Origin: Lichina pygmaea
Taxonomy: Eukaryota > Ascomycota > Lichinomycetes > Lichinales > Lichinaceae
Length of the DNA stretch: 64,000 nucleotides
Direction: 5' to 3'
Assembly (NCBI GenBank): GCA_963422465.1
Contig: OY730171.1
Location: forward strand, 4,236,202-4,300,201
Shown here: in pieces, positions 42,999 to 55,236 of the stretch
Layout: the number at the start of each line of letters is the position of its first letter
Numbering within the stretch: position 1 is the stretch's first letter
The notes under the pieces: model-generated
Told to the model about the DNA's origin: nothing
Databases searched by the model: none
Seen by the model: the letters and a program-made list of their open reading frames with translations, nothing else
Program-made: the position numbers and the translations under genes

Positions 42999-45900
42999 TC
43001 CGGATCCGAGGTGCGTCAACTGTGCTGCAGACCGGTCAGTCGCCAGCGCCGGAGAAGAGCGTCCACGACCCCTTGCAGCCGAGCCCAGAACGGAGATCTC
43101 ACCGACCTTGAGGCCAGCTTCCTCCTATCAAGGGGCCGAGGGACCGTCAAGGAGAGTCGTTGGACAGACGAAGGAGAGGACGGCGATGAGATCGGCTGAA
43201 AGAGTGAAGCCGACACACGCCTCGGGAGGAGTGACTGGAGAGATGGACGAGGAAGCGGTTCACGAGCGACTGAGCGTCCGTGTCGGCCAAGGAGGTGGTG
43301 GAGAAGGAGAGAAGGGTAGAGAAGAGAAGAGAGAAACGAAGGAATGCGGAGAGCAATCAAGCGACAAACGGAGAATGTCCGCAGCAAAAACGAATTGCCC
43401 GTCGCACCAAGGCCGAAGCCGGTTAGCCTGGCGAAAAGTATCCTCGTACCCTCGTACCCTCGTAGCACCCGTGGTCGAGATCCGCCGATCCGCGCGCTTA
43501 CATAATCAAATCACGGCTTCGAACCAATCACGACGATCGACACACAAGGGGCACTTGCCAATTCAGGTTGGCGGCAATCTCACTCGTACTGTACGGAAGT
43601 AGAAGGACGCAGTGGCACGGTAGCCGAAGGAAGAAGGTTCGCAGCCGAAACGCCAAATCTCAATTCCCACGCAGAGCTGGGCCCGATTCCCAGTGTAAAA
43701 TTAGAGCATGCGCTTTCGCGATATCAGACTCGGCTTCTTACGTCACGTACGAGTACTTCCGTACTCCGTGCTGTACGAGGCTACTCGTACGTACGCCGAC
43801 GATCAGGCTCCGGGGCCGACGGGGGGACAGCGATCGCCAACGGAGCAGTAGTCAGGCTAAGCCTGATGTCGAAAAGCTACTTCTTGGACAAGGAGATGTT
43901 GACGAGTACGTAATTATTGGAAGTTGCGGTCTGTGAAACATCTGGCGGATGTTTGCTTATAAACTCGCTCGAGGCGTACGTACTGCACGTATGTACGGTA
44001 CGAGTGCCGCAAGTGTTGTGTACGAGGGAGATGCTGTAGGTGAAGTGACACTCCTGGCCCTCCCTCCCTCCGTCGTGCTTCTTTGAAATACGTAGACGGT
44101 ACGGACTCGCACTGGTACAGTAATGATATGGTCGTATTGACCGGCTGTCGGAGTAGCTAATTATCGACGATGGCTACTGGTACAGTACCGAGTATTACGT
44201 AAGCGACCCCTTCAGAAGCTCGATGCGCGGCAGGCTAATTTGCAGACGTTCAAGCGAGCGATCGATAGTGATCATGTAAGCAGTACTCGTACCGCTTGAT
44301 CGTTCACGTGATGAGCCACGCACCTCCAGGTCATCAATTCACCATTAGTGGAGTACGAGGTACGTAATGTAGCTTGCTCGAGATCTGTACGGAGTCGTGA
44401 TTGGAGAGCTCAGCAGGGAGTCACGTGATTGATTAGTCACTATCGGCTGTCGCCACCACTCCACTGTACTCGTACAAGTACTTGTACGAGTATATATCAC
44501 CTGATCCGTCTGACTCAGCTGCTCACTCCTTGCCGCTAAGCATCTCAGCCGTCGATGGCGACTCGGTCCTGCATTCCCTGCGTAACAGGTAGAGCTCCCT
44601 AGGCCTCCTAGGCCCCAAAGAATCGCGCCTCCTGCTCGTCACACTGCCAAGCAGGCCCTCAAGGGGTGCAGGCTAGGCATCAGCTACGGTGACATGCCTA
44701 CTGTAGAGTTCCAGTGCTCTCCTTCTCCTGCGAAGGAGTACTTGCACTTCTTGGCTTTCGCCTGCTGGACCGCTATTCTTCACATGTACATCTCTGTTGT
44801 GGATTGATTTCATCTGGTCGACCACGCTACCGTATGTTGATCAGACACAGCTGGCACGTACTGTATTGTCCGGTACTGTACGGAGTACGCAGCCTGAAGA
44901 TGATACGCAGACAAACTGCGATCTTTCACATTTATCTGCTCTGTCTTTCACTTGGTGCGGCAGTGATTCCTTTGGCTTTTGGGTCTGCTTCAGGGACCAT
45001 CTGCGGGCAGAATTTCGCGTTTACACGTCTGCCTTCGCGGCACACCAGCATGCGTTGAAAAGGACATCTCTGAAGCATCGAGCAGATCGAAAGCGAGGTG
45101 GGCACAGTACTGGAAGACCGGACCGTAAGCCTGCCGATCACCGTAGGACCGGACGAGACTAGAATAGGTGGCAGAGTTGAACGAAGATGACATACGGTAA
45201 GCGATGGCTGTCACTTGTTTCATGCCGCCGTGAGGGGACTATTGCTGGCTCGCGTCGAGTTGCTCAGTCGGCCTCGATAGCCCGACGAGCCTCGGCCAAC
45301 ACGCCGAGGTGTACGGAGGTGCGCTTGAGGTCATGGAGTACAGCGCTAGCGTGTCGCAAGACGACATGCAAGGCTGTCGTTCTTCACGGGGATATTCTCT
45401 GTGAGACGGCGCGTTGTTATCAGTATCCAGGAGGTCCTGTTCCAGGCGCACTAGGTGACTGTTTGGTCCGTTTGCATCGCCATCATGGAGACGGCTTGAT
45501 GGCTAGAGTAAGCGTCAATGCTTCTGAGTTCTTTTCAAATCAGTCCCCTCATGACTCAGACTGAAGCTAGCCCTACCGCATCCCGATGTGGGTCTTGGTC
45601 TTGAAATTCAGCCGGGGAGGCAGAGACATGCATGTATTGCCACGACCAAGGACGTCCAACCGGGGGAGGGATGTGGTGGTCATGGCGAGGGGTCGAAAGA
45701 GTGGGCCCACCGGCTAGGAAGGCGCGTTTCCGTCAAGTTGGGGTAGGGTCAACTGCAAGCGGTCAGCCCTCAGAGGCTTGCATGCATACTGGAATTGCGT
45801 TTCAGGTCTATCTTGCCACTGAGATCTGTGATCGAGCGTGGCCGAGAAATGAGCTCGCCGGCCGTTGGAGTCTTCATAGGCTGTTGGGCGCTCCGCCGTA

Positions 45901-48900
45901 GCCTTTGCACGGCCCCCTGAGGTGATGCCAGTGTGCACATACACTCGTGACCGATCGCCCTCCTGTGAGTTGGCACGTAGCCGGACGCCAGATTCCGCCA
46001 TGACGGTGCCAAAGTCAGCGCCACGCCAGCGCCGTCAAGTCTCACGTGAGACAAGACGTGCTGTACCTGACGCTCCTTTCAGCGTTGCCACCTGAGAAGT
46101 AATCAACGGCCGGGTCCATCCAGTCCTCTCGAAGGGGCTGCAGGAACCAGCCCAGGACAGGCTTCTGAAGCCATCCGACCAGCCCAAGGCCAATCGGCAT
46201 CCCGAGACACGCGCTCTGGAACGGTGGTCCAAGTGTCATCAGGCAAAAGCAAGACCTCGTTCCTCGACCGTCCATTGGTCAACCTTGCTGGGCTCTGATG
46301 GAGTCAGTATGGCGACAAGGCTGGCATGTGTGGAACGGTGGCGCCGCCTGGGGAACCGAGCTTTGGCGAAGGCGGCACGGGTCGAAGTGGCTGCCTTGAC
46401 AGGAACGAGCCAGAACCGTCGCTCCAATCGGCCATCACCGTCGCCAGGAGCGGCGGCGCTCACGACGATACCCGAACAGATCGGCTCCGGAGCAAGACGA
46501 ACTCTGTTGCTGGTTGGCTGTTTCTTTCAGCCCATAATTGCCGTTCACGACAGGGCAGAGACCGCTTGGTTCAGGGCATTGAGCGCTATTTTTAGACGCC
46601 TTGCTGTGGGGACCAACTCTTGTCTTCTACCACGAGTGCAACGGTAGAAAGCGGGGCCGAAGCGTTGCTTGAATTTCGAAGCGGCAAGCGACTTCAGCTT
46701 CACATTCAAAACTCATAGGAATGGAAACATGCGAACAAAGGGGCGCATCGGTAAATATCTAGTGCTCTCAACAGCGGAGGCAGGTAGCAAACCTTTAGTG
46801 TTTGTTGCCCTACAAAGCAAAGTTGGTAAAGAAGGAGCACATAAGTTGTACGGAAGTCTGGAAGTGCCTCGTACGAATTCGGGTGACCGAGTACTTCCGT
46901 ACTGTACCCGTTCCTACACCCGCAGAAGGTGGCGATTGGTGAGGGTTGGATACCTGCATGAAACAACAAGCCCTAGGCCTAAGCGCGCCAAGCCGAAAGC
47001 TCGGGGCCGAAACGGCCACGACAGCCAAACGAAGAGATTTCCCACAGATCCGCAATCGGAGTCGGAGGTGCGAGAAGAAGGAAAGAAAGAAAAAAAAAAC
47101 CCGAAAAGGAACCGCCGACGGAAAAGGAAAAAGAGCGTGATCCAGAGACCGGTGCGGCTCTTGTTTGGAAGTTCTGTTGCGATGAGCGGGTCTGGTGTGC
47201 AGAAGAGCAAAAGTCTTGATGCACTGACGGGTGTTTGCTCGTAGTTCAAACGGTACCGGATGTTGTACGCATGTACATGTGCACTAGTCAGCGCTGTCTT
47301 TTCTCTTCCACTAATTACTTTGACAGGTGCTCGGTGGAGGATACACAGGATCGCTATTTTACTTGCTGCTGCCTATCACTACTACTGAGTAGTACCACTG
47401 CTACCACCGGTAGCTCTCAGCGCCGGCAGTACGGCTACGTACCGCCGGTACGTATGTGAGAAGTCGTGGATGTTCCTCCCCGTTGTCCCTGCCTGGGGCC
47501 CTGTGCGCTGCACCGGCCATGTCGGCGCTCGAACGTCGACCAGTCGCATTCGAGCGTCAAGGGCGATTGCTGCTAGCAGGGCGCGCTCATGTATGGCATC
47601 GGCCGGTCCCCGTCCGCGTCTGTGTCCGCCTCGCATACAGCCCGACAACGGTCAACGGTTGCGTTCCAGGATGAGTGGTCCGTGTCTTGGCCGCCACTCG
47701 CCTGTCCGTACCGTCAGGGTCGGCTCTTCTTCCCGATTAACCGTCTCTACAGCCTGGATAATACCACGATAAGCAACACCATTCCTCAGCCTGACCGTCG
47801 CCAGCTGGAGGTCATCCTCCATCTGCCCAACCTACCAGGAGAGAGAGACCCTTTTCCTCTCACCCCTTGCATTGCGCCAGAGCCCAACGTCCAGGTATCG
47901 CCCGGCTTTCCTCCTTTGTGACAGAAGGGGGGGGGGGGGGGGGCAGGGGGGAGGTGAGAGGAGGGGGAGAGAGAGGGGGAGAGAGACGTGCACGGTGAGC
48001 GCAGGAGAGAGCGAGCGAGGAACGGCGAGAAAAAGGGCGATGCAGAAGGAGAAGAAAGGAGCGCTGACGCATTGAAAAGAAAGAGGCCTTGTCACCGTCA
48101 AGGCGTCCCGGATGCCATCTTGCGGAGAGCCGTCAGGCGTCGTTTGTGACCAGTCATTTATGGGCCTGGGCGAGGCAGAAAAGAGTCCGGCGGCGCTACA
48201 GCAACCACGGGATTGGGATCGGCTGCCCGCTCGCGCTGCATATCTGCATACCCACAACATACCCTGCCCTAGGAAGCTCAGGCCGCCGATCAAGGCCAGC
48301 CCAGGGTGGGCGAACGAAAGCAGGACGCCTCCCCCGTCCGAGCTCTCGTCGTTTTTTTCTCGCGCTACCTTGAGACGAGTCGGTGCCATCCGACCCCCCT
48401 CCCTCTCTCGCACAGGCCAGAGTTGCTCCGAAGGTCATGCGGAATCGTCATCGGCTATGCCAAGATCTTGAAGGCCGCTTCCGAACTTGATTTCCGTCGA
48501 TAGTTTCGTGAGTTGCTACCGAGCCTCTACGGGCTCGCTGGCCCGCCGTGCTGATGGCTTTGGCCCCCCCGCAGTTCTTGCCGAGACTCTCTTTCTCTCG
48601 AATCGTGCGCGTCTTGCTCTGGAGTTTGGTGCCTTGAGGCAGGAGGGGGGCCATCGCGAGTCTGGGTCTGGATTCGCTGGAATGGTGATCATGTCCGGCG
48701 GCAATTGGCATGACTACAGGACAGGCTTCGTTTCATCGACGCCAGGGGTGAGGTGTGGGCTGGCTCGGGAAGACGACGTATGTCACATCTGCCGCCAGAG
48801 CGTCTCGTGGGCGTCGCAAATCCCTAACGGGCCTCCTCGAGCAGAGAACGCACGACCGTATCGTAGATTCCTTGGGACGGCCACGGTCGAATGCAGGCGC

Positions 48901-48907
48901 CGGCGGC
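42999..48907. other. 6-kb gene-poor block
   Basis: Apart from one possible transporter remnant (46040-46470) no coding sequence is supported on either strand. GTAC clusters stand at 43735-43800, 43970-44510 and 46850-46910. A poly-G run of about 16 lies at 47927-47943, next to a GA-rich tract to 47990. Whether noncoding RNAs are made here cannot be seen. Confidence 0.5.
46040..46470 (-). pseudogene. possible MFS transporter remnant
   Basis: Two minus-strand frames joined over a stop read ...KVDQWTVEERGLAFA and LMTLGPPFQSACLGMPIGLGLVGWLQ. This recalls the 'DLW..EERG.A.AL.TLGP..GPALGP' stretch of drug/H+ antiporter family MFS proteins. Nothing convincing lies before or after it. The match is by eye only and short, so it may be chance. 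Confidence 0.2.
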
Positions 48908-49473
48908 ATGCCTCGGACCCTTCCCACCTTTGAGGCTGATGAGGCCTTGGCCGGCTCCCAGCCGACCTGGACGGGAGGTATCTGGCGCAATCCGCCTTCG
49001 AGCCTTGGCTTTGGTGGCCCGAGTCACGATTCGGGGCGAGCGAGAGGTAGGTGTGACGATGCGCCGTGGCCCAGTTCGGCGGCTGAGAGGACGACCGTGG
49101 CAGACGATCGGACGCAGCCCCATGTCTCCAACGTCACGCCGTCCGCTGCCGTTCCGGCCCAGGCTCCCGCGCCGGCCCCGATGGGGTCCGGCTCGCTTCT
49201 GGCATCGTCGGAAACGGACGATTGGCGCCACTCGACGACGACGACGATCTGGCGGTCGAGGGCCACCCCTTCGCCCGCCCTGCCGCAGTCGCAGAGCCAG
49301 CAGCTGGCATCCCTGCAGCCTCGGACCGCGGCCGGCGCTCGACGGCCTGCGCTCAAGGCCATCCAGACGAACCAGCTCGGTAACGCCACCACGAGATCTG
49401 GCCTCGAGCCGAGCTTCGTAGGCTCCGCCGCGCCCGACACGACCATGTCGTCACGTGGGCCCGCCGCGTTCGC

Positions 49474-49504
<31 letters not shown>

Positions 49505-49588
49505 AATCTTGTCCCGGCCGTTCTGGAACGCCCCGGGCGACGTCGGCTGTCGGGGAACGCAAAGCCTTTCCAGCTGCCGTGCGGGGAT

Positions 49589-49653
<65 letters not shown>

Positions 49654-52229
49654 CGACGACGCCGCCGCCGTCGCCCCGAGGGGAAGCACGGCAACGTACC
49701 CGAACCTGAACCATCCGTACAGATTCGACGTCGGTAGCGGCCAGAAACGAAATCGCGCTGACTACTCCAGAGCACCGGCAGGCTTCGAGCTCGCCGGCCG
49801 CCCGTCAACCGCCAGCGATGCACTCCCGTCCCGTGGGCCTCGCCACGTGCCTTCCTTCACCAACGGTAGCGTCGTCGGCCAACCTCCTCAAACCTCGACG
49901 TCGCCACCCGGATCGGGCTCGGTTCCGGCATGTGCGCGCCCATCCTTCGCGGCAAGCGGTCGAGGGGACCGTCCTGGCGAGCCGTCTGCCTACTCCAACG
50001 CCAGGACCGCCACCACGACTTTGCCTCGTGTGCAGTCGGCCTTCGTCGGCTCCCTTGCCAGCCAGTTTTCTCAGGGCTCGACGCTCGCCTGGGGCGCCAG
50101 CGCGATGCGCTTGCCTCCGCCAACGTCTCACGATCCGCCGTCGAACGTTCAGACGTCGCCTCGTTCGACCAAGTCATGGGGCCCGACCGAGTCAGACACT
50201 TTCAACGGTGCTCGATCCGTCGCCTTCGAGGCCTCGCACGACGCCGCCTTCGCCGAGCAGCTACCGTCGTATCCTGCTCCGCGTCCGAACCACCGCGGCT
50301 CGACATCGCCCTCGGCGAGCGGCCACGGGAGGAGCTTGCACAGTCCGTATCACTACTGCTACTCGGCCGGCGCCACCCCGATGACCGACTTCGACCAGTT
50401 CCACGCACATCCCCGCGGTGCCTACGCCGGCCGCGGCGTCTCGGACGGACATTCGATGCTGCTCACCTCGAAGCTGCACGGGCTCCAACGACAACACCAA
50501 GGCCATATGCCTCCTTCGGCCGGCCAGTCGTTTGCCTTGCCGAACGAAACGTATATGAACTCGTTCTCGCCCCAGCCCTACGGTACCAATGCGCAGAACC
50601 CGTTCGGACTGGGCGCCGTGGCGCAGTATTTGCCGGCGATCGGGATGTGGTCCGAGTCATTGTTGCAGCCGCCGATGTCGCTGCCGCTGCTGCCACCGCC
50701 GCCGCGAGGTCCGGCCAGGGCTCTCGAGTCCGGCCATCCTCGCAGCCCGTTGCTCGAAGATTTCCGGGCCAACGCCAAGACCAACAGGCGGTACGAGTTG
50801 AGGGACATTCTCGATCACGTTGTTGAGTTCAGCGGCGATCAGCACGGCTCGCGCTTCATCCAGCAGAAGCTCGAGACGGCCAACGGCGAAGAGAAGGAGC
50901 GCATCTTCGCCGAGATCTTGCCCAACTCGGTCCAGCTCATGAAGGACGTCTTCGGCAACTACATCATCCAGAAGTTCTTCGAGCACGGCACGCAGCATCA
51001 GAAGACCATCCTGGCCGATCGGATGAAAGGGCAGATGCTGGTACTGTCGCTGCAGACCTACGGATGCAGGGTCGTGCAGAAGGTGGGTTGAACCGTACCC
51101 TTGCTCAGTTCCTCCCTGTCGCAGCACGTTCGCCTGACATTGCTACGTAGGCGCTCGAGCACGTGCTGGTCGACCAGCAGGCCTCGCTCATCCGGGAGAT
51201 CGGCTCGCACGTGCTGCAGTGTGTCAAAGACCAGAACGGCAATCACGTGGTGCAGAAGGCGATCGAACGGATTCCTCTGCAGCACATCCAGTTCATCATC
51301 GACGCCTTCACCGGACAGGTTCACGTTCTCGCGACGCACCCCTACGGCTGCCGCGTCATCCAGCGCATGCTCGAACACTGTGGCGAGGGCGCTCAGAGGC
51401 GGATCCTCGACGAGCTCTTCGCCGCCGGCACGGCCTTGGTCCTCAACGAATACGGCAACTACGTCTCGCAGCACGTGATCGAGCACGGCAGAGAGCATGA
51501 CCGAGAACGGCTCATCAAGATGGTGACGGCGCAGCTGCTGCACTTCTCCAAGCACAAGTACGCCTCGAACGTGGTCGAGAAGACGATCGAGTTCGGGACG
51601 GACGCGCAGCGCAAGGAGTTCCTGGCCGTCTTCACGACGGTGCCGCTGGGTGGCGTGTCGCCGTTGCAGTCCCTCATCAGGGACCAATTTGGGAACTACG
51701 TCGTCCGTGAGTCAAACGCGCCCGGCCGTTCTTGGTATCGGTCGCGTACGAGTTTTGATTCTGACTCTTCGGGGTCTCTAGAGAAACTCCTCGCGCGACT
51801 CAACGGCGCCGATCACGACCGACTCGTGGACGAGATCCAACCGCAACTCGGCCTGCTCAAGAGGTGTAGCTACGGCAAGCCTTACAGCAAGCAGATCACG
51901 GCTGTAGGTGGCCTCTCAGCCCACTCCAACCCCCCCGCCTCTTCCTCGACAATTGCACTTGTACTTGTCCCTGTCTGCTACTCTACGCTCAACTGACCGC
52001 GGTGGGAATCCCGCCACAGATTGAGAAACTTGTTCAAAGGCCGTCGGGCTATCCATCGTCCTCTGCGACGCCTCCAGCTTCAGCGACAGACACCGTCGCG
52101 AGCCAGTCTCTCCCCCCACCACCAACCATACCCGAGCCGGACCGCCATCGCACAGGCAGACCGCTGGACAGCACAACCTTGGCCCCATCCGAGCATACCA
52201 GAACGGGACCATCCATCTTGGAAACATGA
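48908..52229 (+). CDS. PUF (Pumilio) RNA-binding protein
   Basis: Exons 48908-51082, 51151-51706, 51782-51903 and 52020-52229 close in phase to 1020 residues. The C-terminal 340 hold eight PUF repeats, readable as [101 protein letters not shown] and FGNYVVQKLL. The second splice makes the Gln of that last repeat. Repeats bind one RNA base each and repress or localise mRNAs through 3' UTR sites. The long N-terminus is disordered, with poly-Gly and about 22 consecutive Asp (229-251) from a GAC repeat. The frame is open upstream of 48908, and an extra first exon with the ATG at 48679 cannot be excluded. Confidence 0.92.
49587..49661. repeat. (GAC)n repeat encoding poly-Asp in the PUF gene
   Basis: About 22 GAC units with two GAT interruptions, in frame. 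A GGC run at 49478-49506 encodes poly-Gly just before it. Confidence 0.95.
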
Positions 52230-53462
52230 CCGTGCTCATGACCCGACATGCCCGTGAAGAAGTAAACACCGATCATAATACATGCATTTATTCTGATATA
52301 TTCGTTCGATGCCTTGATCAGAGATGTGTACGACAAGATTTGTTTCTCTCTTCAAAACACTTTACTTTACTTATCCTATTCCTCCTATGCAACTTCTACC
52401 CCTCCCTCCTCCTTCCCTCCGACTTTTTTTCTCTAGGGCTCCTCTTGTTTTCTTTCTCTCCTCCAAGCTTCTACCAAAACAATGAAGCCATGATGTTTTA
52501 CCACACTATCTGATTTCCGTCATGACCGCCGCTATGTTTCTCAGTGTCTCCATCTTTTCAATATCCTCTTTCCCAACATCTACTTGCTTCGGTATTTGGA
52601 ACACTTGAATGTATCAAAACAGGGATGAAGACAGGGCTAGATAAGACAGCAAAAGTATCCGAGAAATACATGATGTCGAATCTTTGCTGGAACTTTCAGT
52701 GGTGGAAAGACATTCGGTGCGCACTCAGCTGGGCAGCTGTTGATGCTGCTTCACTGCTGCATGAAGTATGAGCGTGTGAGGAGAAAAAGAACGCTCCTGT
52801 GTGATGAGAAGGCTGGAATATTCTTCTTCGTTTTCTTGTTCTGATCGCAATCTGCTTTCATAGCTTTTCCAGAAGTGAGCGTTGTGGCCCGTACTTGTAG
52901 GCCGGGCTGGGCCGAGGCCATGTTTAGTTATTAGGGTACCAGCTTAGTCGGTAGTCGTGGCATACAGGCCCCGAACCTTAGAAGGGCTTCAACGAGTAGC
53001 CTCCCCCCTCACCCAGTCGCCTTGTAACTGGGCTACACTGCCATCGAAAGGCGTAGGCCGGAGACGCGAAGCAGGGGAGTCGATGTCTGTGGAGGGAGGC
53101 CGCTGGACTGATTTTGCCCGTGCATCTTTGTGTCAGAACTGCTGTGTGTCTTCGAAATTGAATTCGGCACACTGTGGAGGTGGATAGCTTCTCTTATAAG
53201 AAAGTGAGCGGATCGTAAGAGCGTTGGTTTCCTCTCCTCCAGTGGGTCTTTTTGGTGTAGTAGTGCATGGTTTCTATGCTATGGAGTGCCTGGTATCCGT
53301 CTTCTGAGAGGATCTGTTGAACAGCTGCTTGGCCGTGTACCTTCATAGGTGCTGTCATCATACGGAAGAGTTTCAAGTACGGGAAGGCGTGCTGGGCATG
53401 CTAAGGCTAGGAGACTGTCTAAAAAGCCTTATCTCACGTGACCTCTGCTCTACGGTACCGTA
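52230..53462. other. no gene; 3' region of the PUF gene and flank
   Basis: AT-rich and CT-rich DNA (52340-52460). Short frames at 52544-52771 and 53194-53376 have no recognisable domain. Confidence 0.45.
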
Positions 53463-54261
53463 CCCGTGCCACGGGGGGCTACACCCCCTCCTCCCGCACC
53501 TCCGGTACATCCGGAACACCTCTCTATCCAGAGAGGTGTCTAACACCGGAATGAAAGTATCAGCGGTATGAAAGGTTTTCAGTTGCAAGTCAGCTGCAAC
53601 ATCTATAACTTCACAACACAACCACTGAATTGAAATGTAACCGGCTTATTTAATTCTCCTACTTCTCTACTATCATCCTTGAGGATATAGACTTCTCTAG
53701 ATTTTTGTGGTGTTGTTGAGAAGTCATGATAGTCGTCACTCACAGAACAGGCTCTTGACAACATCAATTTGAAATACCTACAACTCCACAACTAGATAGA
53801 CAAATGATAATTTTTGTGTGCCTATCTGATTCGCCTACTCTTCTACTATCATCCCTGATGCTTCAGGCTCTCCCAGATTCTGCTGGTATTGTTGAGTAAC
53901 TACTGTAGCTACCCCAGCCACGTTAGCTACCATAGAAACTTGAGTCGTCCGCTTCGCTTCTCTCAGACATGCGATCTTTTGGTCACTCTTCCTTGTTTTG
54001 TAGATATATTACTTTCATGGCTTGTAAAAAGGCCTGCAACCTCAGAAACGATAGTGTAGAAGTAGAGGAATCAAATGGGCCAGTTACATTTTCATGTAGT
54101 CATTGTGTTGTGGAATTATAGGCGTTGCGGTTGATTCTATCAAGAAAACCTTTCATACCGCTGATACTTTCATTCCGGTGTTAGACACCTCTCTGGATGG
54201 AGAGGTGTTCCGGACGTACCGAAGGTGTGGGAGGAGGGGGTGTAGCCCCCCGTGGCACGGG
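53463..54261. mobile_element. TIR element without transposase (MITE-like), TA-flanked
   Basis: Inverted repeats of about 165 bp bound a 799-bp segment: left arm 53463 to about 53625, right arm about 54100 to 54261, with roughly 85-90% identity by eye. Each arm begins CCCGTGCCACGGGGGGCTAC. The dinucleotide TA stands at both outer ends (53461-53462 and 54262-54263), the target duplication of Tc1/mariner-type insertion. The inner 470 bp has no transposase frame, so it would depend on another element. The first 14 bases of the arm form their own small palindrome. The superfamily is inferred from the TA flank alone. Confidence 0.75.
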
Positions 54262-54263
54262 TA

Positions 54264-55236
54264 TCAGCGAGCGAGCGAGGGAGAACATGTGACTTTGGCG
54301 CTGCGGAAACAAGACACCGCGCCAGAGATTTCCCCAGCCACAGTTCTACACAAGATGTAGAACACCAAGCCTTTGTGCTTGGTGGGTCTATATCACGGGA
54401 ATCTTTGATGCACTCAAAGAGACTCGAAGGACGCAGCGGAGGACTGTGACGATGAAACCACTGCGCCGTTCAGCTGAGCCCCGGGGAGAAATTTCGCTCC
54501 ATGGGGCGGCCTCGCTTCAAGGCCTGGATAGTTCCCCTATTGCATATCGACGTACGAAGCAATGGGCTGGTGAGGCACTTCATGCATGATGCCGGAGTAG
54601 CCCAATGTGTTTCGTCCACTGCAATATCATGGCGGTGCTGTGCCTGTTCAGTACGGAAGTACGTATGTACGTCGTACACAAATGCTGTACACACACGCAC
54701 ACACAAATACACAAACCAATTACACTGCACTGTACGTTACGTATATGCTGACAGCATGGGTGTGTTACTCTCTAAGAATATCCGCTACAAGTGCCATGCG
54801 TACGATGTCTGTGAAGCAACATTGTACAGCACGTCCTGCTATTTCCGTGATGTTGGTGTTCTGGTCAGAGCTATGAGCATTGCCCCATCTGCGGCGGTGC
54901 TGCAGTTCCTTGAACGATGATCGTTCATCTTGCCTCTGGGACTGGATTCGCAATGACTATCGTCATGGCCAACGATCTTTCATATAATGGCCTTCGCCCT
55001 GGTCCCACATGCCGCTGGGCAAGGAACCACCGACCCTGGCCGACACGTCGATGGACGTTGGAGTTGGACACTACGACGTTTGAGCGTAGCTTGACCCGTT
55101 CTGCTGAGCTGCGATGTCGTCTACAACACACAGAGAGGGCCGCTCGTCATCTGACGCCAAGAAAAAGCAGCGTTCGTAGACCGATTTCTTTCCCTGCAAG
55201 TCTTTACGTTCCCTTGTATCTAACGGAGACGAACAG
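54264..55236. other. upstream of the DUF3433 gene; no defined exon
   Basis: A first exon of the DUF3433 gene probably lies here, possibly from the ATG at 55009 (MPLGKEPPTLADTSMDVG...), but no donor in the right phase was found. A GTACGTATGTAC cluster is at 54650-54672. Confidence 0.4.

Noticed and set aside
46669-47244. 191-codon Lys/Arg-rich plus-strand frame
   Set aside because: Composition follows a purine-rich tract (47060-47140); no domain, no splice support, and GTAC intergenic clusters lie inside it.
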